Made by a program: the position numbers and the translations under genes. From Alistipes putredinis DSM 17216 (GTDB lineage: Bacteria > Bacteroidota > Bacteroidia > Bacteroidales > Rikenellaceae), in assembly GCF_000154465.1 (NCBI RefSeq), contig NZ_DS499577.1:184013-248012 (forward strand): 64,000 nt of DNA, in the 5' to 3' direction. Positions 25,939 to 34,734 of this stretch are shown here, one piece after another. Under the pieces are notes generated by a model that was given only the letters and a program-made list of their open reading frames with translations, ran no database searches and was not told where the DNA came from. Every line of letters begins with the position of its first letter. Within the stretch, counting starts at the first letter, position 1.

Positions 25939-26913
25939 TTATAAGTAATTTTCGATGAAATTAAGTAACTCGATCGGGGACATTTTTTCTTTATAATGAT
26001 AATTTATATCGATCGGGTCTTTGATTTTTTTGAGGAAATCGGAGTCAATATCGTTTGGAGAGGTGAATGTAGAGATATATTCCAGATTGAAAAACGGTTC
26101 ATTTTTGATATGCGGGTTGTTGGTCAAAAGTTTTTTTCCAAGGCAGACCGCTTCGCAAGCTCTTTGTGTAAAGCCGATGCCATTTTTTTGCATTACTTCC
26201 AAGATACAATGGGTGTGGAAGATGTATTGCAAGTTTTCTTCATAAGGGATCGACTTATTTAAATAAGTTATTTCATCCTTATATTTCTGGTCCTGAATAT
26301 CGACGCCGGCTAATAGCAGATTGGGTTTTAAGTTGTTGTCTTTGAGAATTGTGTATATTTTGAAAATATCATTTAATCTATTTTTGGCTTTGGCCAACAT
26401 ATAGACGTCGCTATAGGGCATTTTTTTTATTTTTCCGTGATAGGATGAGTACACCAATGGGTGATAGATGAATCCGTATGTTGCACAATCTCCTGGATCG
26501 AAGGACAGAACCAAGTCGAATTGCTTCTTTAAATTGTTGCAATAGAATGGATGAGTGCTTGCCAGATCTTGTAAAATGCATACGAGTTTTGCATTGGGAA
26601 ATTTTTCTCTTAAGTATGTTGTAATACCTACGTCCTGTTTGATCCAATTCATAAATACGATGAAACAGAACGGTTTTGAAACTGGAAACCTATGTTTGAA
26701 ATAAGAATCGTTCCAAGCTGTTTTGAACGGTAATTTGACCAAACGGTTGATTGTGGGGTTAAAATGAATCCTATATAATAACCCTTTTAATGAGTTGATA
26801 GGGGGATATGGCCCTGGAATGTACTGTACGTTGTTGAATTGATAGAGATCAGAATACGAAAATTTATACAGATCCCAATCTGATCCCAATATCACATAGT
26901 TGTATTTATCCAT
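25939..26913 (-). CDS. Putative GT-B-like glycosyltransferase
   Basis: A 324-residue AT-rich gene. The protein has no signal or membrane segment. The C-terminal part (GFTQRACEAVCLGKKLLTNNPHIKN) resembles the donor-binding end of GT-B glycosyltransferases (E-A-x-x-x-G-K), and the N-terminal VILGSDWDLYKFS looks like a Rossmann start. The family is not one I recognise with certainty. Its place between a flippase and an epimerase in a polysaccharide operon favours glycosyltransfer. It overlaps the flippase gene by 8 bases. Confidence 0.6.
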   Translation of the reverse strand: MDKYNYVILGSDWDLYKFSYSDLYQFNNVQYIPGPYPPINSLKGLLYRIHFNPTINRLVKLPFKTAWNDSYFKHRFPVSKPFCFIVFMNWIKQDVGITTYLREKFPNAKLVCILQDLASTHPFYCNNLKKQFDLVLSFDPGDCATYGFIYHPLVYSSYHGKIKKMPYSDVYMLAKAKNRLNDIFKIYTILKDNNLKPNLLLAGVDIQDQKYKDEITYLNKSIPYEENLQYIFHTHCILEVMQKNGIGFTQRACEAVCLGKKLLTNNPHIKNEPFFNLEYISTFTSPNDIDSDFLKKIKDPIDINYHYKEKMSPIELLNFIENYL

Positions 26914-28132
26914 TTTGAACAGAGATAAATTTTTGGTAGTAATAGATCAATGTGGTACAGTATATTATGGAGCATAATACATTAGTTAATAATGCCCCTT
27001 CGGTATTAAAGAGATAGACAAATGTCGTATAGCCGAATATTTTGAATACTCCATTGGCAATGCTGCTGTTTCGAATGGCTTTACCTTGTCCATGAGAACC
27101 CAGATAGCGATTGATCATATCTCCGAATCCATGGATACTGAATCCTGCCGCTAACCATACTGCATAATTACCGACGCTATGGTATTCTTCGGAATAAAGG
27201 AATGCTATTAGCGGTTTGATGAGTAAGATAAACAGGATACAAGTACCGACAGTAAGCAGAATGGAATTTTTGAGAACTTTGGAGGGAATACGTGGTTGTG
27301 TTGCAAATTGTTTGAAATAGGTGGTGCCAATGATGGCAGGAAGAGTTGATAGTGGTGTAGTTACGGTCAGTGCTAAAGTGTAGAACCCAACTTCAGTATT
27401 GTCTTCGTTGAACACTCCTAATGTGATTCCTGCCAGGTAATTGGATGCTACCATAAATAATGATCCTATGTATAATTGTAGTCCGTATTTATGATTTTCG
27501 TCATTGAGTTCTGTAAATATGTGTTTTACGTTGGATATCTTAGGATGAGCGGAGAGGATGATAATTAAAAGTACTGCAGAATAGATTCCCCATTGAATAG
27601 ATATCACCGATTCCGAATCAGCTCCCCATTGCTGATAAACAAAGACGGCTGTAAGAATATACAGGAGTGTCGGTAACAAGCGTGCTATTGATAAACGTCC
27701 TATGTGGTTGTCTCCTTGTGAAACGGTATTGATATAGTTGAGAAGTAGAGGGTAGTAACATACGGGAATCGAAATTAAAAATAGTTGTGCTATGGCGGGA
27801 TTAGCAGGACTATGGGCAAAATAACATACTAACATGGAAAGGCTCAATACGACACAAGCCATGATGAGTATGAGTAGCATTGTTCCCCGGATTGTGCGGG
27901 ACCGCAATTCATTATTACTCAATGCCAACAATCGACTGCCGGACAGGAAATACCCGAATAGCAGCAGCGAAGCGATGAAATTGATGATGTTTTGTACGTA
28001 TCTCACGTCGCCATAATCTGCCGGAGATAAAAATCGGGTGTTGATTATCGAGGCGACGACGCCCAATAGAACGCCCGACAGGGTCGAGGCATAGAGTATG
28101 ACGACTTGTTTTGTCTGTTTCGTGAATTTCAT
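26906..28132 (-). CDS. Polysaccharide flippase (Wzx, MOP superfamily)
   Basis: A 408-residue membrane protein with about twelve hydrophobic segments. It has the N-terminal SGVLLGVVASIINTRFLSPADYGDVRYVQNIINFIASLLLFG typical of oligosaccharide flippases, moving the undecaprenyl-linked repeat unit across the inner membrane. It overlaps the acetyltransferase gene upstream by 4 bases (ATGA type). No tract. Together with the EpsG-like protein it makes the pathway Wzx/Wzy dependent. Confidence 0.9.
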   Translation of the reverse strand: MKFTKQTKQVVILYASTLSGVLLGVVASIINTRFLSPADYGDVRYVQNIINFIASLLLFGYFLSGSRLLALSNNELRSRTIRGTMLLILIMACVVLSLSMLVCYFAHSPANPAIAQLFLISIPVCYYPLLLNYINTVSQGDNHIGRLSIARLLPTLLYILTAVFVYQQWGADSESVISIQWGIYSAVLLIIILSAHPKISNVKHIFTELNDENHKYGLQLYIGSLFMVASNYLAGITLGVFNEDNTEVGFYTLALTVTTPLSTLPAIIGTTYFKQFATQPRIPSKVLKNSILLTVGTCILFILLIKPLIAFLYSEEYHSVGNYAVWLAAGFSIHGFGDMINRYLGSHGQGKAIRNSSIANGVFKIFGYTTFVYLFNTEGALLTNVLCSIIYCTTLIYYYQKFISVQNG

Positions 28133-28712
28133 GGAACCGATTGGGAACTATCGCTGCGTCTTTTGATGATCTGAGCGGGAATACCGCTGCAGATGCAATT
28201 ATCGGGAATATCCCGGAATACGACGGAGTTGGGCTGTATAGCTACATTGTCGCCTATTTTACATTTTCCGGTTATCTTGACACCGGGACTTAATAATACG
28301 TTGTTGCCGATGATAGGGCGGTTGTCCGGCGTCTTATTTAATCCGATGACGACACCGCTGTTTATCTGGCAATTACATCCCATTGACAGACAATTTACTA
28401 TCACTCCCCCCCCCTTGAATGCGGGATGCGCAGGCCGGGGCCGACCATATTCAGGCCGATTGCGATTTGGTATTTACCTCCGCGACGGGAAAGTCGGATT
28501 TTCCAATAGCAGGCCAGTAGCCGGTGCCAAAGATTCGCTCGTGTATTGTGGTAATATTCGCAATGTCTCAATGCGGTCAGATAATGGAAGGCAATACAGG
28601 ACTCCGATTTCATGAATAGTCCGAGCCTGTATTTCAGAAAGCCGATCGATCCGATATTGCGCTGCCGGTCGGCTCGAATGTAATTTTCGAGGTCTTTTCG
28701 GGAGTTAATCAT
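28129..28712 (-). CDS. Serine-acetyltransferase-like LbH enzyme, split at a G9 tract (predicted OFF)
   Basis: Two adjacent frames make one left-handed beta-helix acetyltransferase. The first, from ATG 28712 (MINSRKDLENYIRADRQRN), ends GLRIPHSRGGE then TGA at 28401-28403. The second continues GVIVNCLSMGCNCQINSGVVIGLN...NVLLSPGVKITGKCKIGDNVAIQPNSVV, the hexapeptide-repeat half. The break is exactly at a G9 run near residue 100. Ten G (or seven) would join them as IPHSRGGGVIVNCLSMG. So the gene is OFF as sequenced. Probable role: O- or N-acetylation of a sugar, not cysteine synthesis, by context. The start overlaps the upstream epimerase stop by 8 bases. Confidence 0.85.
28406..28414 (-). repeat. 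Mononucleotide tract, G9 on the coding strand (gene OFF)
   Basis: Nine consecutive C on the plus strand at the frame break of the acetyltransferase gene 28129-28712. Ten or seven would restore the frame. Confidence 0.9.
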
Positions 28713-29739
28713 TGTTGCCTGTTGTTTGTTGTTTTTCGTACCATTGGGCGAAAATAGCGATCCCTTCCGCCAGAGAAACCTGCGGCCGATAGCCGAAATC
28801 GCGTTCGAGTTTTGTCGTGTCGGCGTAGGTCGTGTGTACATCTCCCTGTTGCATGGGCATCATTTGCAGTTGGGCGTTCTTGCCGAGGGCCTGTTCGAGC
28901 GTATGGATGAAATCCATCAGTTGAACGGGATGTCCGCATCCGATGTTATAGACTTCGGCCGGAATAGGACGGTCTTGTGTCGGGGCCGGGGCTTTGCCGA
29001 TGACGCGGACCATCCCTTCGATGATGTCGTCTATATAGGTGAAGTCGCGTGAAAGATTGCCGTGATTGAATACTTTGATCGGTCGCCCCTCCCGGATGGC
29101 TCCGGCGAATAGCATGGGGGCCATATCGGGACGTCCCCAGGGACCATATACCGTGAAAAACCGTAAACCGGTGGTCGGAATTCCGTACAATCCGGAATAG
29201 ACGTGCGCCATCAGTTCGTTCGATTTTTTCGTGGCAGCATAGAGGGATACGGGGTTATCTACCCGGTCTTCCTCCGAAAAGGGTGTTTTCGTATTGCCGC
29301 CGTAAACCGAACTCGAGGAGGCGTAAACGAAATGCCGGACCGGATTGTGTCGCACGCACTCGAGCAGGTTGAGGAATCCCACGATGTTGCTGTCGATGTA
29401 GGCATAGGGGTTTTCGATCGAATAGCGTACGCCGGCCTGTGCCGCCAGATTGACGACGGCATCGAATTTTTCAGTTCCGAACAGGTTCTGCAGGGCCTGT
29501 CGGTCTTCGAGGTGCATTTGGATGAACCTGTAAGCGGGATAACGATCGCTCTGCACCGGTTGTCCTTTCGCAACGAGATTCCGGTGAATGCCTGCCGTTT
29601 CGAGCCGGGCGTATTTGAGCCGGACATCGTAATAGTCATTGATAGAATCTATGCCGACGACCTGATTGCCCGCTTCGAGCAATCGTTTGGATAGGTGGTA
29701 GCCGATGAATCCGGCAGAACCGGTCACTAATATTTTCAT
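28705..29739 (-). CDS. UDP-glucuronate 4-epimerase-type enzyme
   Basis: A 344-residue extended SDR closely resembling UDP-glucuronate 4-epimerases of capsule loci: MKILVTGSAGFIGYHLSKRLLEAGNQVVGID, the long insertion NDYYDVRLKYARLE, AAQAGVRYSIENP, the Ser in YASSSSVYGGN, the catalytic Y-x3-K in SLYAATKKSNELMAH, and RFFTVYGPWGRPDMA. It would convert UDP-GlcA, made by the neighbouring Ugd, to UDP-GalA. GC content rises here, marking the edge of the AT-rich core. Confidence 0.88.
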   Translation of the reverse strand: MKILVTGSAGFIGYHLSKRLLEAGNQVVGIDSINDYYDVRLKYARLETAGIHRNLVAKGQPVQSDRYPAYRFIQMHLEDRQALQNLFGTEKFDAVVNLAAQAGVRYSIENPYAYIDSNIVGFLNLLECVRHNPVRHFVYASSSSVYGGNTKTPFSEEDRVDNPVSLYAATKKSNELMAHVYSGLYGIPTTGLRFFTVYGPWGRPDMAPMLFAGAIREGRPIKVFNHGNLSRDFTYIDDIIEGMVRVIGKAPAPTQDRPIPAEVYNIGCGHPVQLMDFIHTLEQALGKNAQLQMMPMQQGDVHTTYADTTKLERDFGYRPQVSLAEGIAIFAQWYEKQQTTGNND

Positions 29740-29872
29740 GGTTTTCGGACTTTTTACCGGCCTTACGATTTTCGGTTTTAGGCTGTATGTTCAAAAATCG
29801 ACCTTCTATATTTTACGGTACAGGAGGCCGAAATTTCGAAAAAACGGATTGTGACTTCTCGTCGTTCGAAAG

Positions 29873-31183
29873 CTATTTGCCGATCGCCGCGTACTCGAAT
29901 CCTTCGGCAATCACTTCGTCCTTGCTGTAAATGTTGCGCCCGTCCACCAATACCGATTGTTTCATAACCCGTTTGATGACCGACCAGGAGGGAATTCGGA
30001 ACTCCTTCCATTCGGTCAATACCGCCAGAGCGTCGGCGTCGATCACCACATCGTACATATCTTTGCAATAGACGACCCGGTCCCCGATTCGGCGGCGGCA
30101 TTCGTCCATCGCTACCGGGTCATATACCTTCACGGAGGCTCCCGCTTCGAGCAGCTTTTCGATAACGACCAGAGCCGGTGCTTCGCGCATATCATCTGTT
30201 TCGGGTTTGAAGGCCAGGCCCCACAAGGCGATCGTCTTGCCCCGGAGTGTTCCGAGCTTATCTTGCAGTTTCTTGACTACGATCTCTTTCTGGCGTTCGT
30301 TGACCGCTTCGACCGCTTCGATCACTCCCATCGTATAGCCGTATTCGCGGGCGGTACGGGCCAGGGCTTTCACGTCTTTCGGGAAGCAGGAGCCGCCGTA
30401 TCCGCATCCCGGATAGAGAAATTTCGAACCGATGCGGGTGTCTGCGCCGATACCTTTGCGCACCATGTCCACGTTGGCTCCGACCAGGTCGCACAGATTG
30501 GCGATGTCGTTCATGAAGGAGATGCGTGTGGCCAGCATGGCATTGGCCGCGTATTTGGTCATCTCGGCCGAGGGAATGTCCATGAAGTAGAGCCGGTAGT
30601 TGTTCATTTGGAACGGACGGTAAAGCCGTTCCATGACCTTTTTTGCCCGGTCGCTCTCTACGCCGACGACCACACGATCGGGCGACATGAAGTCCTTGAT
30701 CGCTGCGCCTTCCTTGAGAAATTCGGGGTTCGAAGCCACTTCGAAATCGATTTGCTCGCCGCGTTCGGTCAGCTCTTCCTCGATGACGGCCTTGACTTTT
30801 TTTGCCGTACCTACCGGTACGGTGGACTTGGTGACCAGAATCGTGTATTTTTTGATGTTCCGGCCGAATGTCCGAGCTACTTCGAGTACGTATTGCAGGT
30901 CGGCCGAACCGTCTTCGTCCGGCGGCGTGCCTACGGCCGAGAAAACGACTTCGACGTTGTCGAGGCAGGTGGTCAGGTCCGTGGTGAAATGGAGCCGGCC
31001 CGCTTCGACGTTCCGTTTTACCAGGTCGTCCAGTCCCGGTTCATAGATAGGGATTTCACCGTTTAACAAGCACTTGATTTTTTCCGGGTTGATGTCCACG
31101 CAGGTAACATCGATTCCCATTTCGGCAAAGCAGGCTCCCGATACGAGACCCACGTAGCCTGTGCCGACGATTGCTATATTCAT
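29873..31183 (-). CDS. ugd: UDP-glucose 6-dehydrogenase
   Basis: A 436-residue UDP-glucose/GDP-mannose dehydrogenase family enzyme that oxidises UDP-glucose twice to UDP-glucuronate. N-terminal IAIVGTGYVGLVSGACFAEMG binds NAD+. The catalytic Cys is in YPGCGYGGSCFPKDVKAL. A C-terminal UDP-binding domain starts IALWGLAFKPETDDMREAPA. Length and motifs are normal. It gives the uronic acid on which the ATP-grasp ligases could act. Confidence 0.95.
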   Translation of the reverse strand: MNIAIVGTGYVGLVSGACFAEMGIDVTCVDINPEKIKCLLNGEIPIYEPGLDDLVKRNVEAGRLHFTTDLTTCLDNVEVVFSAVGTPPDEDGSADLQYVLEVARTFGRNIKKYTILVTKSTVPVGTAKKVKAVIEEELTERGEQIDFEVASNPEFLKEGAAIKDFMSPDRVVVGVESDRAKKVMERLYRPFQMNNYRLYFMDIPSAEMTKYAANAMLATRISFMNDIANLCDLVGANVDMVRKGIGADTRIGSKFLYPGCGYGGSCFPKDVKALARTAREYGYTMGVIEAVEAVNERQKEIVVKKLQDKLGTLRGKTIALWGLAFKPETDDMREAPALVVIEKLLEAGASVKVYDPVAMDECRRRIGDRVVYCKDMYDVVIDADALAVLTEWKEFRIPSWSVIKRVMKQSVLVDGRNIYSKDEVIAEGFEYAAIGK

Positions 31184-31261
31184 TGATTTTGTTTTTTAGA
31201 TTTATTGATGTTTGCAAAAGGGGGTTGTCTTGTGTGTCAGAATCATGCACTGCCGGGCTTA

Positions 31262-32320
31262 CTACCGGTTTTTATACATGGATTCGTAGTATTTCTCGTA
31301 TTCGCCCGAGGTGATGTGGTCCATCCATTCCTGGTTGTCGAGGTACCAGCGCACGGTCTTTTCGATGCCTTCTTCGAATTGCAGCGAGGGTTCCCAGCCC
31401 AGCTCGTTTTTCAGTTTGCGCGAATCGATGGCATACCGCAGGTCGTGCCCCGCACGGTCGGTGACGTAGGTGATGAGCTTCTCGCTCTCGCCTTCGGGGT
31501 TGCCCAGCAGCCGATCGACGGTGCGGACGATGACTTTAATCAGGTCGATGTTCTTCCATTCGTTGAATCCGCCGATATTGTAGGTTTCGGCGATGCGGCC
31601 TTTGTGGAAGATCAGGTCGATGGCGCGGGCGTGGTCTTCGACGTAGAGCCAGTCGCGGACATTCTCGCCCTTGCCATAGACAGGCAGCGGCCGGCCGTGG
31701 CGGATGTTGTTGATGAACAGCGGGATCAGCTTTTCGGGAAATTGATAGGGCCCGTAGTTGTTCGAGCAGTTGGTTACGATCGTCGGCAGACCGTAGGTGT
31801 CGTGGTAGGCCCGCACGAAATGGTCGGACGAGGCTTTGGCCGCCGAATAGGGGGAGTGGGGATCGTAGCGGGTTTCCTCTGTGAAGAGCGTGCCGTCGAA
31901 TTGCAGCGCACCATATACTTCGTCGGTCGAAATATGATAGAAGCGTTTCCCCTCCCAGTTGCCGTTCCATTGTTCCTTGGCTGCCTGCAACAGGGAAAGC
32001 GTGCCCATGACATTGGTGCGGGCGAAGATGAACGGATCCTTGATCGAACGATCGACGTGGCTTTCGGCGGCCAGGTGGATCACTCCGTCGATATCGTACT
32101 TGCAGAACACTTCGCGGATGGTGTCGTAGTCGCAGATGTCGGCCTTGACGAAGGTGTAGTTCGGAGCATTTTCGATGTCTCGCAGGTTGGCCAGATTGCC
32201 GGCATAGGTCAGTTTATCGAGATTGACGATCCGATAGTCGGGATATTTGTTTACGAAGAGCCGCACCACATGCGAGCCGATGAATCCGGCGCCGCCGGTA
32301 ATGAGGATGTTGCGTTTCAT
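31262..32320 (-). CDS. rfbB: dTDP-glucose 4,6-dehydratase
   Basis: The second step of dTDP-L-rhamnose synthesis. The 352 residues have NILITGGAGFIGSHVVRLFVNKYPDYRIVNLDKLTYAGN, HLAAESHVDRSIKDP, the Thr-Asp-Glu in YHISTDEVYGAL, and the catalytic Y-x3-K in SPYSAAKASSDHFVRAYH. Found with rfbD, rfbC and rfbA, so the full rhamnose set is here, in the order A-C-D-B. Confidence 0.96.
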   Translation of the reverse strand: MKRNILITGGAGFIGSHVVRLFVNKYPDYRIVNLDKLTYAGNLANLRDIENAPNYTFVKADICDYDTIREVFCKYDIDGVIHLAAESHVDRSIKDPFIFARTNVMGTLSLLQAAKEQWNGNWEGKRFYHISTDEVYGALQFDGTLFTEETRYDPHSPYSAAKASSDHFVRAYHDTYGLPTIVTNCSNNYGPYQFPEKLIPLFINNIRHGRPLPVYGKGENVRDWLYVEDHARAIDLIFHKGRIAETYNIGGFNEWKNIDLIKVIVRTVDRLLGNPEGESEKLITYVTDRAGHDLRYAIDSRKLKNELGWEPSLQFEEGIEKTVRWYLDNQEWMDHITSGEYEKYYESMYKNR

Positions 32321-32382
32321 GTATTTGCTTTTTCTGTTTTTATTTCTCGTTGTTCGGGATGATCCCGGCGGTTCGCTTCGGC

Positions 32383-33243
32383 TTACCGGAGGGTTGCCAT
32401 ACAGCGTACGAGCGAATCCCGCCAGTGGGGGATGTCGATTCCGAATGTCGTTTTGATTTTGGTCTTGTCGAGTACCGAATAGTTCGGTCGTTGCACCTTG
32501 GACGGAAATTCCGCAGAGTGGCAGGGACGGATCTTACAGGAGGTATGGCCTGCCAGTGCGGCGATTTCATGGGCGAAATCGAACCAGGAGCAGACTCCTT
32601 CGTTCGAGAAGTGGTAGAAGCCCTCCCGTCCGGCATAGTCGCCGGATTCGATGCGGTCGAAGATCACGCAGGCCAGGTCGGCGACGCAGGTCGGAGTTCC
32701 CACCTGATCGAAAACGACCTGTAATTCCGGTTTGTCGGCCGTGAGCTGCAACATGGTTTTCAGGAAATTTCTGCCGTAGGGCGAATAGAGCCAGGCGGTG
32801 CGGAAAACCAGGTGTTTGCATCCCGAAGCCACGATCGCCTCTTCTCCTGCGAGCTTGGTTTTGCCGTACACGCCCAGCGGTGCGGTCGGATCCTCCTCTC
32901 GGAAGGGAATATTTCCCATGCCGCCGAACACATAGTCGGTCGAGATGTGAAACAGCGTGGCGCCGCACGCTTTGGCGGCTTCGGCCAGGTTCCGCACGGC
33001 TTCGTGGTTGATTCGGTCGGCCGTTTCGGCCTCCTCTTCCGCTTTATCTACATTGGTGTAGGCGGCACAATTGACGATCGCGTCGATCCGCTCGTTTTCG
33101 ACGAACCGTCGTACGGCGTTCGCATCGGTGATGTCCAGGTCGGCGACGTCGGTAAAGAAATAGCGGTGCCGCGAAGCTGCGCCGAGCGTGCGCATTTCGC
33201 GGCCCAACTGTCCGTCGGCACCGGTTACGAGTATGTTATGCAT
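32383..33243 (-). CDS. rfbD: dTDP-4-dehydrorhamnose reductase
   Basis: Last step of dTDP-L-rhamnose synthesis. I start it at ATG 33243 (MHNILVTGADGQLGREM), which overlaps the rfbC stop by 8 bases; the longer frame is non-family. The 286 residues show NCAAYTNVDKAEEEAETADRINHEAV, FHISTDYVFGGM, the catalytic Tyr/Lys in GVYGKTKLAGEEA, FRTAWLYSPYGRNFLKTM and YHFSNEGVCSW, all RmlD hallmarks. Confidence 0.95.
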   Translation of the reverse strand: MHNILVTGADGQLGREMRTLGAASRHRYFFTDVADLDITDANAVRRFVENERIDAIVNCAAYTNVDKAEEEAETADRINHEAVRNLAEAAKACGATLFHISTDYVFGGMGNIPFREEDPTAPLGVYGKTKLAGEEAIVASGCKHLVFRTAWLYSPYGRNFLKTMLQLTADKPELQVVFDQVGTPTCVADLACVIFDRIESGDYAGREGFYHFSNEGVCSWFDFAHEIAALAGHTSCKIRPCHSAEFPSKVQRPNYSVLDKTKIKTTFGIDIPHWRDSLVRCMATLR

Positions 33244-33808
33244 AGTAGTCGATTCCATAGTCGAAAAGTTCGTCGGCATCTTTGAGGCGGGGATGTGCCC
33301 GGTCTTTGGGCGAGAGGATCGCCTCTTCTGCGGGGAGTTGCCAGTCGATCCCCAGGTCGGGGTCGTTCCAGGCAATCGCTCCTTCGGACTGGGGCGCGTA
33401 GAAGTTATCGCATTTGTATTGGAAGACGGCCTCGTCGCTCAATACGGAAAAACCGTGTGCGAATCCGCGCGGTACGAAGAGCTGGCGGTGATTCTCGGCG
33501 GTCAGCTCGACTGCGACGTGTTTGCCGAACGTGGGCGATCCGCGCCGTATATCGACGGCGACGTCCAGAACCCGACCCTGAACGACCCGCACCAGTTTGG
33601 ATTGGGCTGCGGCCCCCTTTTGGAAATGGAGTCCGCGCAGTACGCCCCGGCGGGATTTGGATTCGTTGTCCTGCACGAAGTGTACGGGCCGGACGGCCTG
33701 GTCGAACTGTTGCTGGGAGTAGCTTTCGAAGAAATAGCCGCGGTCGTCGCCGAACACCTGCGGCTCGATGATAACCACGTCCTTGATTGCGGTGGCAATG
33801 ACTTTCAT
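33236..33808 (-). CDS. rfbC: dTDP-4-dehydrorhamnose 3,5-epimerase
   Basis: The cupin epimerase of dTDP-rhamnose synthesis, 190 residues. Motifs: VVIIEPQVFGDDRGYFFESYSQ, HFVQDNESKSRRGVLRGLHFQ with the catalytic His, VRVVQGRVLDVAVDIRRGSPTFGKHVAVEL, and LFVPRGFAHGFSVLSDEAVFQYKC. Shares a base with the rfbA stop region, so it is tightly coupled. Confidence 0.96.
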   Translation of the reverse strand: MKVIATAIKDVVIIEPQVFGDDRGYFFESYSQQQFDQAVRPVHFVQDNESKSRRGVLRGLHFQKGAAAQSKLVRVVQGRVLDVAVDIRRGSPTFGKHVAVELTAENHRQLFVPRGFAHGFSVLSDEAVFQYKCDNFYAPQSEGAIAWNDPDLGIDWQLPAEEAILSPKDRAHPRLKDADELFDYGIDYYA

Positions 33809-34701
33809 TATTTCTGTTCGCGTTTTAATTCGTCGATTACTTTGAGCAGATATTGTCCGTATTGGTTTTTAATCATCGGCTGTGCCAGCGCTCGCATCTT
33901 CTCCTCCGAGATCCAGCCCATGCGGTAGGCGATGCCTTCCAGACAAGCGATCTTCAGCCCCTGACGCTTTTCGATCACCTCGACGAAAATCGAGGCCTGG
34001 GCCAGCGAGTCGTGCGTGCCCGTATCGAGCCATGCGAAGCCGCGTCCGAGGGTTTGGACTTTCAGTTGGCTGTCTTGCAGAAAGACTTGATTTACAGTCG
34101 TGATTTCCAGTTCGCCTCGGGCCGAAGGTTTGATCTTTTTAGCCACATCGACCACTTTGTTGGGATAGAAGTAGAGTCCCACTACAGCATAGTTGGATTT
34201 GGGATTGGCCGGCTTTTCCTCGATCGAAAGGCAGTTGCCGTTTCCGTCGAATTCCGCCACGCCGTAACGCTCCGGATCATCGACCCAGTAGCCGAATACG
34301 GTGGCCTTGTTCTCCTCTTCGGCCGTTCGGACCGCTTCCCGGAGCATCGTCGAGAAGCCCGAGCCGTGGAAGATGTTGTCGCCCAGCACCAGGCAGGCGG
34401 AATCGCTGCCGATGAACTTCTCGCCGATCAGGAACGCCTGGGCCAGTCCGTCGGGCGAAGGCTGTTCGGCGTATTCGAACCGAACGCCGTAATCCGATCC
34501 GTCGCCCAGCAGACGCCGGAAAGCCGGAAGGTCGGCCGGCGTGGAGATGATGAGAATATCGCGTATTCCGGCCAGCATCAGGACGGAGATGGGGTAGTAA
34601 ACCATCGGCTTGTCGTAGATCGGCAGCAGTTGTTTGCTGACTCCTTTGGTGATCGGGTATAAACGGGTGCCGGAGCCTCCGGCCAGAACGATTCCTTTCA
34701 T
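33808..34701 (-). CDS. rfbA: Glucose-1-phosphate thymidylyltransferase
   Basis: Makes dTDP-glucose from glucose-1-phosphate and dTTP, the first rhamnose step. The 297 residues start with GIVLAGGSGTRLYPITKGVSKQLLPIYDKPMVYYP (nucleotide binding) and include LGDNIFHGSGF, EKPANPKSNYAVVGLYFY and FAWLDTGTHDSLAQAS. Full length for the RmlA long type. Confidence 0.97.
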   Translation of the reverse strand: MKGIVLAGGSGTRLYPITKGVSKQLLPIYDKPMVYYPISVLMLAGIRDILIISTPADLPAFRRLLGDGSDYGVRFEYAEQPSPDGLAQAFLIGEKFIGSDSACLVLGDNIFHGSGFSTMLREAVRTAEEENKATVFGYWVDDPERYGVAEFDGNGNCLSIEEKPANPKSNYAVVGLYFYPNKVVDVAKKIKPSARGELEITTVNQVFLQDSQLKVQTLGRGFAWLDTGTHDSLAQASIFVEVIEKRQGLKIACLEGIAYRMGWISEEKMRALAQPMIKNQYGQYLLKVIDELKREQK

Positions 34702-34734
34702 GGTTGGTTATCGGGGATAGTGGTGATTTCTGTT

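Noticed and set aside
28129..28841. Two separate small genes at 28129-28404 and 28401-28841
   Set aside because: Together they form one LbH acetyltransferase broken at a G9 tract; the part of the second frame before 28712 is antisense-like sequence overlapping the epimerase gene.
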